The translations under genes and the position numbers were made by a program. A model generated the notes under the pieces. That model worked only from the letters and a program-made list of their open reading frames with translations. It ran no database searches and was not told the DNA's origin. From Candidatus Proximibacter danicus (GTDB lineage: Bacteria; Pseudomonadota; Gammaproteobacteria; Burkholderiales; Rhodocyclaceae): 64,000 bases of DNA. Below, piece after piece: positions 55,735 through 64,000 of the stretch. Every line of letters starts with the position of its first letter. Within the stretch, counting starts at the first letter, position 1. The stretch lies in contig JADJUC010000007.1 in the NCBI GenBank assembly GCA_016710885.1, positions 97,855 through 161,854 on the forward strand, given 5' to 3'.

Positions 55735-56857
55735 AAATCGTCTTGATGTCGGCTAGCGAGGCCCGACGGGGATTGGTGAAAATGCACGCATCGCGTTCGG
55801 CGTAGGGCGCCAGGTCTTCGATGGTGCCGCGCGTGACCCCGCGTGCCGCAAGTCCGCCGAGGATGCCGCAGCGCTCGCGCAGCGCGGCGATGCTGGCGGT
55901 CAGTTCACGTTCGCTGCTGCCATCGATGCCGAACATGCTGCCGATACGTTGATAGCGGTCGCGGCTGGCCTCGTAGTTGAAACGGATGACATGGTCGAGC
56001 AGCAGCGCATTGCTTTCCCCGTGCGGCATGTCGAGGTAGCCGCCAAGGCTGTGGGCCATGGCGTGCACAGCGCCAAGGCTGGCGTTGGAAAAGGCGAGGC
56101 CGGCCTGCAGGCTGGCCAGCGCCATCTGTTCGCGGGCTTCCACGTTGTCCGGCTCGGCAATCGCCGTTGGCAGGAAAGCGTTGACCAGTGCGATCGCCGC
56201 CAGCGCATGCACATCGACCACGGGCGAGCTGGCCGTCGACACATAGGCTTCAATGGCGTGTGTCAGCGCGTCGAGGCCGGTGCAGGCTGTCAGGTAGGGC
56301 GGCATCGTGGTTGTCGTTTCCGGGTCCACGAGGGCTACATCCGGCACGACGCTCTTACTGATGATGGCGATCTTGTAGCGCTTGCTGGTGTTGTTGATGA
56401 TGGCAAACTGCGAAATGTCGGCAGCGGTGCCAGCCGTGGTGGGAATGCAGATCAGCGGTGGGCCGGGTCGGGGAATCCGGTCGACACCCTCGTAATCGAG
56501 AATGTCGCCGCCGTTGGCGCTGACGATGCCGATGCCCTTGGCACAATCGATGACGCTGCCGCCACCCAGGGCGACGATGACGTCGCAGCCTTCGGCGCGG
56601 TAATGGGCCGCGCCGGCCATGATTTCGTGATCCTTGGGATTGGGTGTCAAGGCGTCGAAAACGGTTGTCTGGATCCCCGATTCGTCGAGGTTTTCAATCA
56701 GCTCGGCCAGCCAGCCGGCTGCAGCCACGCCGGGATCGGTGACGATCAGTACTCGCCGCGCCTGCATGTTCTGGGCGTAGTAACCGACGCGATGGCGAGC
56801 GCCGATGCCGAAAATGAACTCCGGCGCAACAAACTTGCGCATTTCGTAGCGGGCCAT
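55718..56857 (-). CDS. iron-containing alcohol dehydrogenase (ErcA-like)
   Basis: 379-aa group III iron-dependent alcohol dehydrogenase. The start MARYEMRKFVAPEFIFGIGARHRVG resembles ErcA of Pseudomonas; GGGSVIDCAKGIGIV is the cofactor block and ICIPTTAGTAADISQFAIINN the next. The metal histidines are in AMAHSLGGYLDMPHGESNALLLDHVI and the later conserved segments. A strong GGAGGAGATC site precedes the ATG at 56857; an upstream ATG at 56896 is less likely. ErcA in Pseudomonas belongs to an ethanol-oxidation regulon; here it overlaps the GGDEF-EAL gene. Confidence 0.88.
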   Translation of the reverse strand: MARYEMRKFVAPEFIFGIGARHRVGYYAQNMQARRVLIVTDPGVAAAGWLAELIENLDESGIQTTVFDALTPNPKDHEIMAGAAHYRAEGCDVIVALGGGSVIDCAKGIGIVSANGGDILDYEGVDRIPRPGPPLICIPTTAGTAADISQFAIINNTSKRYKIAIISKSVVPDVALVDPETTTTMPPYLTACTGLDALTHAIEAYVSTASSPVVDVHALAAIALVNAFLPTAIAEPDNVEAREQMALASLQAGLAFSNASLGAVHAMAHSLGGYLDMPHGESNALLLDHVIRFNYEASRDRYQRIGSMFGIDGSSERELTASIAALRERCGILGGLAARGVTRGTIEDLAPYAERDACIFTNPRRASLADIKTIYAEAL

Positions 56858-57080
56858 GATCTCCTCCAATGGGCGGTCAAAGTGACATTGCGACAATGGA
56901 AATCAAAACGTCCAGCGCTGCCTCATAGGTATGGCGTGAAGAGTACTCTGGCTCACAGTGTGCTGCAACGGGGGGTGGGAAGGCCACCATTGTGCAGGGT
57001 GCGCCTGCAAGCAGTGGGCCCCCGATCCGGCAAAAGTTCCCCGCCGAAGACCCCGCATGAAGGGGTAAAATTTCACTTCT

Positions 57081-60000
57081 ATGTCCGATCCCCGTTTTGT
57101 CCATCTTCGCCTGCACAGCGAGTATTCCGTCACCGACGGCATCGTCCGTATCGACGATGCCGTGGCGCGCGCAGTCAGCGACGGCATGCCGGCACTGGCG
57201 CTCACTGATCTCGGCAATTTTTTCGGCCTGGTCAAGTTTTACACGGCGGCCCGTGGCAAGGGCGTCAAGCCTGTGCTCGGCGCCGATGTCTGGCTGACCC
57301 ACGAAACCGACCCGGACCGCCCCTCGCGCCTGCTGCTGATTTGCCGCAACCATCAAGGCTACCTGCAACTTTGCGAGATCCTCTCGCGTGCGCAACTGGC
57401 GCCGCGTACCCGCGGCCGTGCCGAAGTTTCGCGACGCATGCTCGAAGAGGTCGGCGTCGATGGCCTCATCGCGCTCTCCGGCGCCGGCCTGGGCGATGTC
57501 GGCGAGGCCTTGCTGTCCGGCAATCGCCTGCTTGCGGAGTGTCGTGCCAAAGCCTGGGCGGCCATGTTCCCCGGTGCCTTCTATCTCGAAGTGCAGCGTG
57601 CCGGCCACGCGCAGCAGGAGGCGCTGGTAGCGGCGACCGCCGAACTGTCGGCCGAGCTGGGGCTGCCGCTGGTGGCCACGCACCCGGTACAGTTCCTCGA
57701 CCCCGACGACTTCAAGGCGCACGAAGCGCGGGTATGCATTGCCGAAGGCTATGTGCTCGGCGATTCGCGCCGGCCGAAATCTTTCACCGAGGCGCAGTAT
57801 TTCAAATCCACCGACGAGATGACGGCATTGTTTGCCGATCTGCCGGAGGCGCTGGAAAACTCGGTTGAAATTGCCCGTCGCTGCAACCTCGAAATCACCC
57901 TCGGCAAGAACTACCTGCCGCAGTTCCCGACCCCCGAGGGCGTGGCCCTTGACGACCACCTGTGCAATGAGGCGGCGAAGGGGCTGGAGATCCGTCTGGC
58001 GCAACTGTTCCCCGATCCGCAAGTGCGCGAAACGGAACGGCCGGTCTACGACGCGCGGCTGAAGATCGAGACCGACACCATCATCCAGATGGGTTTCCCC
58101 GGTTACTTCCTGATCGTTGCCGACTTCATCAACTGGGCCAAACACAACGGCGTGCCCGGTCGGGCCCGGCCGGGGCTCCGGTGCCGGTTCGCTGGTGGCG
58201 TATTCGCTCGGCATCACCGACCTCGACCCGCTGCGCTATGCGCTGCTCTTTGAGCGCTTCCTCAACCCCGAGCGGGTGTCGATGCCCGACTTCGACATCG
58301 ACTTCTGCCAGGACAACCGCTGGCGCGTCATCGAGTACGTGCGCGAGGCCTACGGCAAGGACGCGGTGTCGCAGATCGCCACCTTCGGCACCATGTCGTC
58401 GAAGGCCGTCATCCGCGACGTCGGCCGCGTGCTCGACATGCCCTACCTGTTCTGCGATGCACTCTCCAAGCTGATCCCGGTCGAGCAGAACAAGCCGCTG
58501 TCGCTGGCCAAGGCGCTTGAGGCCGAGCCGCAGCTCAAGGAAAAGATGGAGGCGGAAGAAGAGGTCAGGCAACTCTTCGAACTCGCCAGCAAGCTCGAAG
58601 ACCTGACCCGCAACGTCGGCATGCACGCCGGCGGCGTGCTCATCGCGCCGGGCAAGCTGACCGATTTCTGCCCGCTCTATTCGGCCGATGGCGGCTCGTC
58701 GGTGATCTCGCAGTACGACAAGGACGACGTGGAAAAGGTCGGCCTGGTGAAGTTCGACTTCCTCGGCCTGCGCAACCTGACGATTATCGATCTGGCGGTG
58801 CGCTACGTCGAACAGCTCACGGGCGTGAAGCATGACCTCAACACCCTCACCTTCGACGACCCGGCTGCCTACCAGATATTGAAAGACGCCAACACCACGG
58901 CGATCTTCCAGGTGGAATCGGAGGGCATGAAGAAGCTGCTGAAAAAGCTGGCGCCCGACCGCTTCGAAGACATCATCGCCGTGCTCGCGCTCTACCGCCC
59001 CGGCCCGCTTGGCTCGGGCATGGTGGACGACTTCATCCTGCGTAAAAAAGGCCAGCAGAAGATCGACTATTTCCACGACGATCTGAAAGCCTGCCTGGAG
59101 CCGACCTACGGCGTCATCGTGTATCAGGAACAGGTGATGCAGATCTCGCAGATCATCGGCGGCTACACGCTCGGTGGTGCCGACATGCTGCGCCGGGCGA
59201 TGGGCAAGAAAAAACCCGAGGAAATGGACAAGCACCGCTCGACCATCGCCGAGGGCGCAAAGCAGAAGGGTTACAACCCGGCGCTGGCCGAACAATTGTT
59301 CGACCTGATGACCAAGTTCGCCGAGTACGGCTTCAACAAGTCGCACACCGCCGCCTACGCCGTCGTCACCTACCAGACGGCCTGGCTCAAAGCGCACCAC
59401 TGTTCGGCCTTCATGGCAGCGACGATGTCGTCGGACATGGACAATACCGACTCGGTGAAGATCTTCCACGAAGACACGGTGAAGAACGGCATCACCGTGC
59501 TCGCCCCCGATGTGAATGCCTCGGATTACCGCTTTGTTCCGGTTGATGCGAAAACCGTTCGCTATGGCCTCGGCGCAGTCAAGGGAACCGGCGAGCAGGC
59601 GGTCAATGTGATCCTTGCCGCACGCAAGGCTGGCGGGCCGTTCAAGGACCTCTTCGATTTCTGCACACGCGTCGACAAGCGCATGGTCAATCGGCGTACG
59701 GTCGAAGCGCTGATCCGTGCCGGCGCCTTCGATGCCATCGACGATCATCGTGCCCGCCTCCTGGCCTCGGTCGGCATTGCCATGGAGTGGGCCGAGCAGG
59801 CCGAGCGTAACGCCATGCAATCCGGCCTGTTCGATCTCGGCTCAGCGGCTGAGGAGCACGCACCGCAGTATGTTGAGGTGCGGCGCTGGAACGAGAAACA
59901 GCAATTGACGGAAGAAAAGACCGCCCTCGGTTTCTTCTTCTCCGGCCACCCCTACAACGCGGTGCGCGCCGAGGTTCGACGCTTTGTCCGGCGCAGCCTC

Positions 60001-60537
60001 GACAAGCTCGAACCGGCGCGCGACCTGCAGTTGCTGGCCGGTCTGGTGACGGCGACCCGCACCAAGATTACCGGTCGCGGCAAGATGGCTTTCGTAACGC
60101 TGGACGACGGCACGGCGCCACAGGAAGTGGCGATCTACGCCGAGGTGCTCGAGACCGAGCGCGGCAAGCTCAACGAAGACGAAGTGCTGATCATCGAGGG
60201 CAAGGTGTCGAAGGACGATTTTGCCGGCGAAGGCAAGGTACGTGTGACCGCCGAGCGCATCCTGACGCTGGCCGAGGCGCGCGGCCGCTTTGCCCGCGAG
60301 TTGCGCCTGACGCTGAACGGCCAGGTCAGCAGCGACCGCAGCGCGGCGCAACGCCTGAAATCCCTGCTGTCAGCCTATGCGCCAGGTGCCTGCCCGGTGC
60401 GCATCAGCTACCGCAATGGCGAGGCCCAGTGCGAACTCAATCTCGGCGACAGCGCACGCGTTCGCCTGGAGGATGAATTGCTCGCAGCACTGGGCGAATG
60501 GCTCACTGCCGACGCGGTGGAAATCCGCTATCAATGA
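57081..60537 (+). CDS. dnaE: DNA polymerase III subunit alpha, with one apparent frameshift
   Basis: Replicative polymerase subunit, about 1151 aa when joined. The first part (57081 to about 58155) carries the PHP domain: MSDPRFVHLRLHSEYSVTDGIVRID and GMPALALTDLGNFFGLVKFYTAA. At about 58158 one extra G shifts NGVPVGPGRGSGAGSLVAYSLGITD into another frame, which then runs to 60537 with the polymerase core (SMPDFDIDFCQDNRWRVIEYV) and FNKSHTAAYAVVTYQTAWLKAH, and an OB fold near the end. Length is one base over a multiple of three. As the gene is essential, a base error is much more likely than decay. Confidence 0.92.
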
Positions 60538-60557
60538 ACGTCACCGGAGCTTCTGCC

Positions 60558-60833
60558 ATGCGCTTTCCACAACCTCTTTCGCGACTGCTTCTGCTTGCTG
60601 TCTTCGCCCTTGCCGCCGTGGGCTGCAGCAAGGTCAACATGGAAAATTATGCGCGCCTGAAAACCGGGCAAAGCTACGATGAAATCGTTGCCATCCTCGG
60701 CAAACCCGCCCGCTGCGACGAATTGCTCGGCGTTCGCCAGTGCGTCTGGGGCGACGAAAAACAGGGGCCGGGCATTACGGTGGGTTTTGTCGGCACTGCT
60801 GCGCTGACGATGTCGGCGCATAACCTGAAGTAG
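60558..60833 (+). CDS. small outer-membrane lipoprotein, OmlA/DUF3862-like
   Basis: 91-aa lipoprotein from the ATG at 60558, with signal peptide and lipobox (LAAVGC). The mature part SKVNMENYARLKTGQSYDEIVAILGKPARCDELLGVRQCVWGDEK resembles the beta-alpha fold of SmpA/OmlA/DUF3862 proteins. GGAG lies 11-14 bases upstream of this start; an ATG at 60534 that overlaps the dnaE stop is the alternative and would give a longer signal. It probably shares transcription with dnaE. Role unknown; OmlA-type proteins assist outer-membrane assembly. Confidence 0.78.
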   Translation: MRFPQPLSRLLLLAVFALAAVGCSKVNMENYARLKTGQSYDEIVAILGKPARCDELLGVRQCVWGDEKQGPGITVGFVGTAALTMSAHNLK

Positions 60834-60837
60834 GCCG

Positions 60838-61317
60838 ATGAGCGTTCGCTTCATCGACGCTGCACTGCTTGCTTCGGTCAGCCGGGATGCCGCCTCGCGG
60901 CCGCGCTTGCGGGCGAATTTCAATTTTCATCCGGGTGACGACTTCCCCGCGCATCGTCTGCTCAACGCCATTGAGCCCGGTTCATGGCTGCCGCCGCATC
61001 GCCATCTCGACCCGGCCAAGGATGAAACGATCATCGTGCTGGCCGGTGCGCTCGGCGTCGTCATCTTCGACGATGACGGGGCTGTTGTTTCCAGCCGCCG
61101 ACTGGATGCAGGCGGCGACTGCTGCGGCGTTGATATTCCGCACGGTACCTGGCATACGGTGCTTGCGCTGGTTCCCGGCACGGTGCTCTTCGAAGCCAAG
61201 TCCGGGCCTTACCGGCCACTCTCTGCCGAGGAGCTTGCGCCCTGGGCGCCGGGCGAAGGCGCGCCCGAGGTGGCGGCCTATGCTGAATCTCTGCGGAGGC
61301 TGTTCGTCGGGCGCTGA
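60838..61317 (+). CDS. WbuC-like cupin metalloprotein
   Basis: 159-aa single-cupin protein of the WbuC family: MSVRFIDAALLASVSRDAASRPRLRANFNFHPGDDFPAHRLLNAIEPGSWLPPHRHLDPAKDETIIVLAGALGVVIFDDDG, with metal ligands in PHRH, DETI and, later, PHGTWHTV. WbuC-type cupins are found near O-antigen clusters but also alone; the substrate is unknown. It starts 4 bases after the lipoprotein stop. An octamer repeat array follows 21 bases after its end. Confidence 0.8.
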   Translation: MSVRFIDAALLASVSRDAASRPRLRANFNFHPGDDFPAHRLLNAIEPGSWLPPHRHLDPAKDETIIVLAGALGVVIFDDDGAVVSSRRLDAGGDCCGVDIPHGTWHTVLALVPGTVLFEAKSGPYRPLSAEELAPWAPGEGAPEVAAYAESLRRLFVGR

Positions 61318-61337
61318 GCACCGATCTCAGAGGCGGT

Positions 61338-61393
61338 CAGCAGCTCAGCAGCTCAGCAGCTCAGCAGCTCAGCAACTCAGCAGCTCAGCAGCC
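61338..61393. repeat. CAGCAGCT octamer tandem repeat, seven copies
   Basis: Seven contiguous 8-base units. Units 1-4 and 6 are CAGCAGCT, unit 5 is CAGCAACT and unit 7 CAGCAGCC. Its right end includes the stop codon and last two codons of the convergent TonB-like gene. There is no spacer, so it is not a CRISPR array. Confidence 0.9.
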
Positions 61394-62223
61394 CTGTCCT
61401 TCGGCCATGCGGTTGAAGCCGAATCCGCCGCTCGCACCGGGGGGCATGATGCAGATCAGCATCCCGACGGAGTACGCCGATTTCCGCAGGTCTGGTGGGA
61501 AGGCGGCGAAAGGTACGGCGCGTTCGACCACCGACTTGATGAACGCGACTTCATCCTGCTGGTCGGCCATGTTGAGAATCTCGAAACTGCGCAGCGAGCC
61601 ATTGGGGTTGAGCCGGATCATCACGGACGCCGTCTTCACCCCCCGGTTGCGTGGATCGGATTTGACGAAGCCTGCGCTCTGGTTGAGTTTCTTGACGAGT
61701 GAATCAAGATACATTTCGAGGCTGAAGGGATCGACCGGCGGGCTGTCGGGGATGCGCTCCAGGATCGCTCTCCCGTCGCGATCCTGCTGCGCCTGCCGCC
61801 CGGCCATTCCTCTGGCCATGGCTTTCGAACGCTGCGCCAGCGTTGGCGCTGTCCTCGCCTGGTGCTCAAGCTCACGCAGAAAGTCGTTCATCTCGGCTTT
61901 TTCTGCCACCGTCCATTTCGGCTTCCGCGATGCAGCTTGCTGCCCCTGCGATTTTTTCATGGCCAGTATCTGCTTCTGCGGCGCCTGCGGACGAGCGGGT
62001 TGGGGGGCCGGCGAGGGGACGGGAGGTCGGCGACTCGGTGCCAGCCTTGCTTCCAGTCTTTGTGGCGGAGCAACAGACGTGGCGGCAGGCCCCGCCGACC
62101 GGTTTGCCTCCGGGGGCGACATCTTGGGCACGAACAGAATCAGGGCATGCAGGACCAGCGAAGCTGCAATGGCGTAATTCAGTGAACGTTGGTGGCGGGA
62201 AGGGGGGTGTGCTGCAGAAGCAT
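61385..62223 (-). CDS. TonB C-terminal-domain-like protein with probable frameshift near the start
   Basis: About 279 aa if the frame is joined. An N-terminal anchor is encoded (LNYAIAASLVLHALILFVPKM), preceded by RHQRS; then a proline-rich linker (SVAPPQRLEARLAPSRRPPVPSPAPQPARPQAP), a charged coil (about 75-135) and a TonB-like C-terminal domain (FSLEMYLDSLVKKLNQSAGFV ... SVMIRLNPNGSLRSFEILN). An in-frame ATG exists only at 62131, after the anchor; the better start MLLQHTP at 62223 (with GGGAG before it) joins it if the run of six G at 62202-62207 should be seven. It is probably an envelope protein that transduces energy or spans the periplasm. No ExbBD gene is near. Confidence 0.7.
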
Positions 62224-62269
62224 TGCTCCCATTTTATTCGCCGGGTTCAATCTGGTGGAGCAGAAAACA

Positions 62270-62305
62270 CGAATAAAAGAAAAGCCGCCTTGCGGCGGCC
62301 TTTCG
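62270..62305 (-). terminator. terminator of the peroxiredoxin gene
   Basis: On the minus strand GGCCGCC-GCAA-GGCGGCT followed by TTTTCTTTTAT: a GC-rich stem with a GCAA loop and T tract, about 35 bases after the peroxiredoxin stop. Confidence 0.8.
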
Positions 62306-62673
62306 GGAAATCCGGGAAGATCCGGCGGTGCGGAATCAAAGCTCCTTGGCGTTCTCCGCCAGGTACTTAGCGACGCCATCGGTCGAAGCCGTCATGCCCT
62401 TCTTGCCCTTCATCCAGCCGGCCGGGCAAACCTCGCCATGCTCTTCGGTGAATTGCAGCGCGTCGACCATGCGCAGCATCTCGTCGACGTTGCGGCCCAG
62501 CGGCAGGTCATTGACCACCTGGTGGCGAACAGTGCCGTTCTTGTCGATCAGGAAGGAACCGCGGAAAGCGACGCCGGCGGCTTCGAATTCAACGTCGTAG
62601 GCGCGGCAGATCTCGTGCTTGACGTCGGCGACCAGCGGGTACTGAACCTGGCCGATGCCGCCCTTTTCGATGG

Positions 62674-63737
62674 GCTCAGTTCGCGTTAATTGAGGATGGT
62701 TTGTTTGCCGATGGCCAATCCAAGCAACCAAGCGGGTTGTGTGTCGGCAGAGGCCGACCGGTCAAGCGTTCGAAACCAGCCGAGGTAGGAATCGAGATAT
62801 TGGTGGCAACGCCGTGGAATCGGCGAATCCAGTTTTTGAGGCGGCTGTCGTAGGCATTGACGTTCTGGATGTGATAAACGCCAGCGATCACGCGGCGGCC
62901 GGCCGAAACATTGACTGGGCGGTGAGCGATGCCGATCTCCTTGACGGCGGCGGCAAGCACACTGCTGCCGTCAGTGCACAGAATCGTATCTCTGGGAAGC
63001 AGTGGTTTGAGCGCAGCCACGAGATCGGCTTTGCCATCAGCGGCAAGAATGAAATTGGCCGTAGCGCCTGCGCGATCCCGAGCAACCAGCACAGGCACCT
63101 GCTCTCGGGAGAGTCCGCGCTTGGCGGCACTCCCACCGCGCCGCCGAGGCTTCCGATCAAGGTCACGTTGCCCCTTGCGGGAATGTAGAAAAAAGGTCTC
63201 GTCCGCCTCGGCGATTCCACAAGCGATTGAGCCTGAAGCGTTTTCGGCGCGGTCATGAAGCGGTGGCGCCAACGAAATGCCGTGCTTCGCGCCACCTTCA
63301 AACGCTTGGCGGCCTGCGTAATGGTGACGCCATCACGTAATACTTCAGCCTGCGTCAGCCACTTCGATTTCTGGCGTAAGCGCGCCAGCGGTGTTCCCGT
63401 CAGAGCGTTGAACGTCCGGTCACAATCCCGGCACTTGTAGCGTTGCAAACCACTGGCACTGCCGTTCCGGACCATGTGCTTGCCGCTACAGTGCGGACAC
63501 CGGTGAGGATGCTCGGCTTGCTCGATGATCCCCACAGAGACCATCGCACCATTCTCGGCTGTCAATTTTTCCAGCAGATCCTGCCGTTGTCCGAAGGTCA
63601 GATTCTCAAGCATCGCCTTCAGCTTTTTCAGTTCCCGTTGCCTCATCTCACCCTCCTGGCCGCCACATCGATGCGGCCAGTCTGGCGGTGCTCAGGCTCA
63701 GGAAATGAGCCCATCACTAATTAATGCGAACTGAGCC
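62674..63737. mobile_element. IS1595-family insertion sequence
   Basis: 1064-bp element with terminal inverted repeats of 27 bp and four mismatches (62674-62700 and 63711-63737), both beginning GGCTCAGTTCGC. It is flanked by the perfect 8-bp duplication TTTCGATG (62666-62673 and 63738-63745), as expected for this family. It carries one transposase gene on the minus strand, which runs from near one end into the left repeat. Confidence 0.93.
62676..63646 (-). CDS. IS1595-family transposase, apparently frameshifted
   Basis: The N-terminal half (63646 to about 63220) has MRQRELKKLKAMLENLTFGQRQDLL, the zinc ribbon CPHCSGKHMVRNGSASGLQRYKCRDCDRTFNALTGTPLARLR and a helix-turn-helix TITQAAKRLKVARSTAFRWRHRF. 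At about 63219 one base seems missing; the other frame then gives GIAEADETFFLHSRKGQRDLDRKPRRRGG with the first catalytic acid, ILCTDGSSVL with the second, and a C-terminal part ending within the inverted repeat. Total about 323 aa when joined. It is not a known programmed-frameshift family and no slippery heptamer sits at the site, so a base error or a dead copy is likelier. Confidence 0.85.
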
Positions 63738-64000
63738 TTTCGATGGGCGTATTTTTCCAGGCGAGGTGGGTGGAACTGCGAGTCGATCGAAACACCGATG
63801 ACTTCGACCCCACGCTGCTTGAATTCATCGAGGCGGTGATCGAAGGCGATCAGTTCCGTCGGGCAGACGAAGGTGAAGTCGAGCGGGTAGAAGAAGATGA
63901 CCGCGTATTTGTCCTTGAATCCGGAAAGTTTCAGGGGCTTCATTTCGTTGTTGCCGAAAAACGGCAAGTGGCGTTGGAAATCCGGGGCTTGCTTGCCAAC

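Larger units (their letters stand above)
62336..64000 (-). pseudogene. peroxiredoxin (AhpC/TSA family), split by an IS element; 5' end beyond window
   Basis: Two-cysteine peroxiredoxin that reduces H2O2 and organic peroxides. The N-terminal part (63738 to the window edge; start lies outside) reads VGKQAPDFQ, FFYPLDFTFVCPTELIAF (peroxidatic cysteine) and VEVIGVSIDSQF. The C-terminal part (62336-62673) reads PIEKGGIGQVQYPLVADVKHEICRAYDVEFEAAGVAFRGSFLIDKNGTVRH and HGEVCPAGWMKG (resolving cysteine). Between them lies a 1064-bp insertion. The coding sequence is exactly rejoined when the element and one 8-bp duplication are removed. An extra G at about 63772 also shifts the N-terminal part (SQFTHLAWKN expected). 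If real, the gene is inactive. Confidence 0.88.

Noticed and set aside
63200..63240. Programmed frameshift in the IS transposase
   Set aside because: No slippery heptamer is at the break, and the similar single-base breaks elsewhere in the window make a base error more likely.

Overview
The window looks like chromosomal DNA of a betaproteobacterium, most likely from the Rhodocyclales (Dechloromonas/Azonexus type). This is an inference from gene content and order; no rRNA or other taxonomic marker is present. The DNA is GC-rich and densely coded, almost entirely core metabolism and information processing. I see no prophage, integrative element or CRISPR array. One insertion sequence lies at the right edge.

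Layout. 0-5.6 kb: maleylacetoacetate isomerase and a branched-chain-type ABC transporter in which permease LivM and ATPase LivG are one polypeptide. 5.7-6.3 kb: an HU gene, two terminators and tRNA-Met. 6.3-17.9 kb: a long plus-strand run, a small unknown gene followed by miaB-phoH-ybeY-corC-lnt, glyQ-glyS, gmhB, plsC, a YgjP-like metalloprotein, gloA and an FmdE-like gene. 18.4-24.2 kb (minus): the macromolecular synthesis operon rpsU-yqeY-dnaG-rpoD, with tRNA-Ile2 directly behind rpoD and a dinD homologue after it. 24.3-31.4 kb: tsaD, mscS, plsY, folB, ybaK, a sensor kinase, xerD and ogt. 31.4-35.5 kb: a TAXI-type TRAP transporter with a DUF1850 protein, then a chalcone-isomerase-like exported protein. 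35.5-41.6 kb: a tandem repeat, proA, a Cys-rich small gene and the leuS-lptE-holA operon. 41.7-50.2 kb: a FecR-SPOR protein, uvrD, an HD-GYP protein and a quinone oxidoreductase/TAXI/ParA operon. 50.3-56.9 kb: LysR with pirin and a flavodoxin-like gene, a two-receiver protein, and a PAS-GGDEF-EAL protein overlapping an ErcA-like alcohol dehydrogenase. 57.1-64 kb: dnaE, a lipoprotein, a WbuC-like cupin, a TonB-like protein and a peroxiredoxin split by an IS1595-family element.

Sequence integrity matters here. Several genes are broken by single-base indels, often in or beside short G, C or A runs: leuS (three sites), dnaE, dinD, the IS transposase, the peroxiredoxin and probably the TonB-like gene. 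Because leuS and dnaE are essential, most of these are probably sequence errors. The insertion into the peroxiredoxin is supported by matching terminal inverted repeats and a perfect 8-bp target duplication, so it looks real. Apolipoprotein N-acyltransferase (lnt) has lost its last part and runs out of frame into glyQ, which is either a real deletion or a misassembly.

No clear new defence or biosynthetic system was found. The least explained units are the QOR/membrane-anchored TAXI/ParA operon, the c-di-GMP protein coupled to an alcohol dehydrogenase, the 46-bp palindromic repeat array behind proA, and a small gene whose promoter sits so close to its ATG that its mRNA should be leaderless.
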